A DNA stretch of 7,944 nucleotides from an uncultured Flavobacteriales bacterium (GTDB lineage: Bacteria; Bacteroidota; Bacteroidia; Flavobacteriales_D; Sanyastnellaceae): assembly GCA_938092195.1 (NCBI GenBank), contig CALKHD010000047.1, positions 1-7,944 on the forward strand. Direction: 5' to 3'. Under the pieces are notes generated by a model. It was not told where the DNA came from. It made no database searches and saw only the letters and a program-made list of their open reading frames with translations. The position numbers and the translations under genes are program-made. This document shows, piece after piece, positions 6,933 through 7,944 of the stretch (positions are counted from its first letter, which is position 1; every line of letters begins with the position of its first letter).

Positions 6933-7754
6933 ATGAACAACCCCGCACGCATGCGTCTGATTGCCATCGGATCAGGCATATTTATCGCATTTCTGATCAG
7001 CTGGTCATCCATCACCGTCACCATTCCTTCCGGCCACGCAGGCCTCATCTTTAGGACCTTTGACGGCGGAATTAAACCCACAGAAGTCCCCATGGGACAA
7101 GGCTTTCACTTTAAGGCACCTTGGGACCGCATTGTCGTTTATGAAGTGCGTCAGAATGAATCGCAGCAAAAGCTGAGTGTCCTGTCCTCGAATCTGCTGA
7201 AGATTGAATTGGACATGACCGTCTTCCACCAGCCCGTTCTGAGTGACTTGGGTGCGCTCGAGGTGGAACGGGGACGCGGATACGAGGAAAACGTGATCGT
7301 GCCTTCTGTCCGCTCCGTTTCGCGAGAAGTGATTGCCAAGTACCTCCCCGAGGAGATCAACACGTCGAAAAGGGAGAAGATCCAAGACGAAATCCAAGAT
7401 CGCCTAAGAGAGAAACTCGCTGCCAATTTCATTCAACTCAACGACGTTTTGATTCGGAACATTCGTTTGCCTCAAACCCTTGAAGCCGCCATTGAGCGCA
7501 AACTTCAGCAGGAGCAGGAGTCCTTGGAGTACGAGTTCCGTTTGGAAAAAGAGTCCAAGGAGGCCCAGCGCAAGCGCATCGAAGCCGAAGGCATCCGAGA
7601 CTTCCAAGACATTGTATCCGAGGGGATTTCAGACGAACTCCTTCGCTGGAAAGGAATCGAAGCCACCCAGAATTTGGCAGAAAGCCCCAACACGAAAGTG
7701 GTGGTGGTTGGAGGCGGTGAAGATGGCCTTCCCATCATTCTCGGCAACAACTGA
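6933..7754 (+). CDS. Prohibitin family (SPFH/Band 7) membrane protein
   Basis: This 273-residue protein has one N-terminal membrane segment (about 9-24) followed by an SPFH/prohibitin domain. Recognisable elements are IPSGHAGLIFRTFDGGI (31-47), GQGFHFKAPWDRIVVYEVR (55-73), a strand-rich core, and SVSREVIAKYLPEEINTSKR (128-147). Residues about 180-225 form a charged, coiled-coil-prone helix rich in Glu, Lys and Arg. The end, TKVVVVGGGEDGLPIIL, is the usual tail of bacterial prohibitin-like proteins. Such proteins build large membrane-attached oligomers that organise membrane regions and often associate with the FtsH protease; neither role can be read from this sequence. An in-frame ATG at 6951 is an alternative start, but 6933 leaves more residues before the membrane segment. 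The 36-nt gap from the previous gene has no clear promoter. It is the last plus-strand gene before the terminator. Confidence 0.93.
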   Translation: MNNPARMRLIAIGSGIFIAFLISWSSITVTIPSGHAGLIFRTFDGGIKPTEVPMGQGFHFKAPWDRIVVYEVRQNESQQKLSVLSSNLLKIELDMTVFHQPVLSDLGALEVERGRGYEENVIVPSVRSVSREVIAKYLPEEINTSKREKIQDEIQDRLREKLAANFIQLNDVLIRNIRLPQTLEAAIERKLQQEQESLEYEFRLEKESKEAQRKRIEAEGIRDFQDIVSEGISDELLRWKGIEATQNLAESPNTKVVVVGGGEDGLPIILGNN

Positions 7755-7757
7755 CCT

Positions 7758-7777
7758 GGTTCCAAAGGGTTCCAAAA
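7758..7777 (+). repeat. Adjacent 10-bp direct repeat
   Basis: GGTTCCAAAG (7758-7767) is followed immediately by GGTTCCAAAA (7768-7777), identical in nine of ten positions. It lies just after the prohibitin stop codon and before the terminator hairpin. It is most simply a small slippage duplication in a non-coding 3' region; no function is evident. Confidence 0.55.
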
Positions 7778-7784
7778 GACTGAA

Positions 7785-7818
7785 ATGAAAAAGGCCCGCA
7801 GCAGCGGGCCTTTTTCAT
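7785..7818. terminator. Bidirectional Rho-independent terminator between convergent genes
   Basis: ATGAAAAAGGCCCGC (7785-7799) pairs perfectly with GCGGGCCTTTTTCAT (7804-7818) around the loop AGCA. The 7-bp GC-rich core (GGCCCGC/GCGGGCC) is flanked by five A upstream and five T downstream, so on either strand the transcript ends with a hairpin followed by a U run. It sits 30 nt after the prohibitin stop and 24 nt after the rpmB stop on the other strand, and so can end both converging transcripts. Confidence 0.92.
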
Positions 7819-7842
7819 GGTAGAAAATTCAGATGGTCCCGC

Positions 7843-7944
7843 TTACGCCTCGGACCAAGTTCCCTTCTCTTTGGCTTTTGAAATCGCCCCCAACACACCC
7901 AAACGGTTGATGTTGCGCATTCCCGACGCACTCACGCGCAAGGA
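7843..7944 (-). CDS. rpmB: 50S ribosomal protein L28 (bL28), 5' partial
   Basis: On the minus strand the frame is open from the window edge (7944) to a TAA at 7845-7843. The visible 33 C-terminal residues begin SLRVSASGMRNINRLG and end KAKEKGTWSEA. The first block closely matches the C-terminal part of L28 (E. coli LRVSAKGMRVIDKKG, recalled from memory), including the RVSA and GMR positions. L28 is a small protein of the large ribosomal subunit, normally about 78 residues, so more than half, including the start, lies outside the window. Bacteroidota often place rpmB beside rpmG; that cannot be checked here. It converges on the prohibitin gene, and the terminator at 7785-7818 lies between them. 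Confidence 0.88.
   Translation of the reverse strand, partial: SLRVSASGMRNINRLGVLGAISKAKEKGTWSEA

Noticed and set aside
1..7944. A mobile element, phage remnant, CRISPR array or defence island
   Set aside because: All genes read as chromosomal housekeeping or envelope functions; no transposase, integrase, spaced repeats or toxin-antitoxin pair was seen on either strand.

Overview
The window reads as a compact stretch of chromosome from a member of the Bacteroidota, probably close to the Flavobacteriales, with base composition that looks slightly above half GC by eye. The clues are a cell-wall amidase with a SPOR-type tail, an MCE protein with the C-terminal layout usual in that phylum, a two-gene Fe-S oxidoreductase, and start codons with no Shine-Dalgarno sequence ahead of them. 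The assignment is by pattern recognition only; no search was possible. 

Layout: seven genes lie on the plus strand with short gaps: an N-acetylmuramoyl-L-alanine amidase missing its 5' end (1-726), an MCE/MlaD-type lipid-transport protein (741-1781), a membrane-bound ferredoxin-type Fe-S protein (1810-3183), a CCG-domain Fe-S protein (3194-3985), FabG (4041-4787), a large membrane-anchored VWA-like protein (4797-6896) and a prohibitin/SPFH protein (6933-7754). A strong hairpin (7785-7818), able to terminate in both directions, separates this run from the convergent 3' end of rpmB (ribosomal protein L28, 7843-7944, minus strand). There is no gene-free stretch over 300 bases. The longest gaps are 88 nt (7755-7842, tandem decamer plus terminator) and 55 nt (3986-4040, an inverted repeat ahead of fabG).

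How the genes fit together: the amidase and MCE protein both serve the cell envelope (septal peptidoglycan cleavage; lipid traffic to or from the outer membrane). The two Fe-S proteins look like halves of one membrane oxidoreductase of the HdrDE / mycobacterial EtfD kind, passing electrons from a soluble donor to the quinone pool. FabG performs the first reduction in fatty-acid elongation. The VWA-like and prohibitin-like proteins are membrane-anchored with unassigned roles. Membrane and lipid biology is a loose common theme. Only the Fe-S pair shows a clear functional partnership.

I found no mobile element, CRISPR array, tRNA, rRNA or defence cassette. The best leads are the split Fe-S oxidoreductase with one degenerate CCG motif, and the cysteine-free VWA-like membrane protein.
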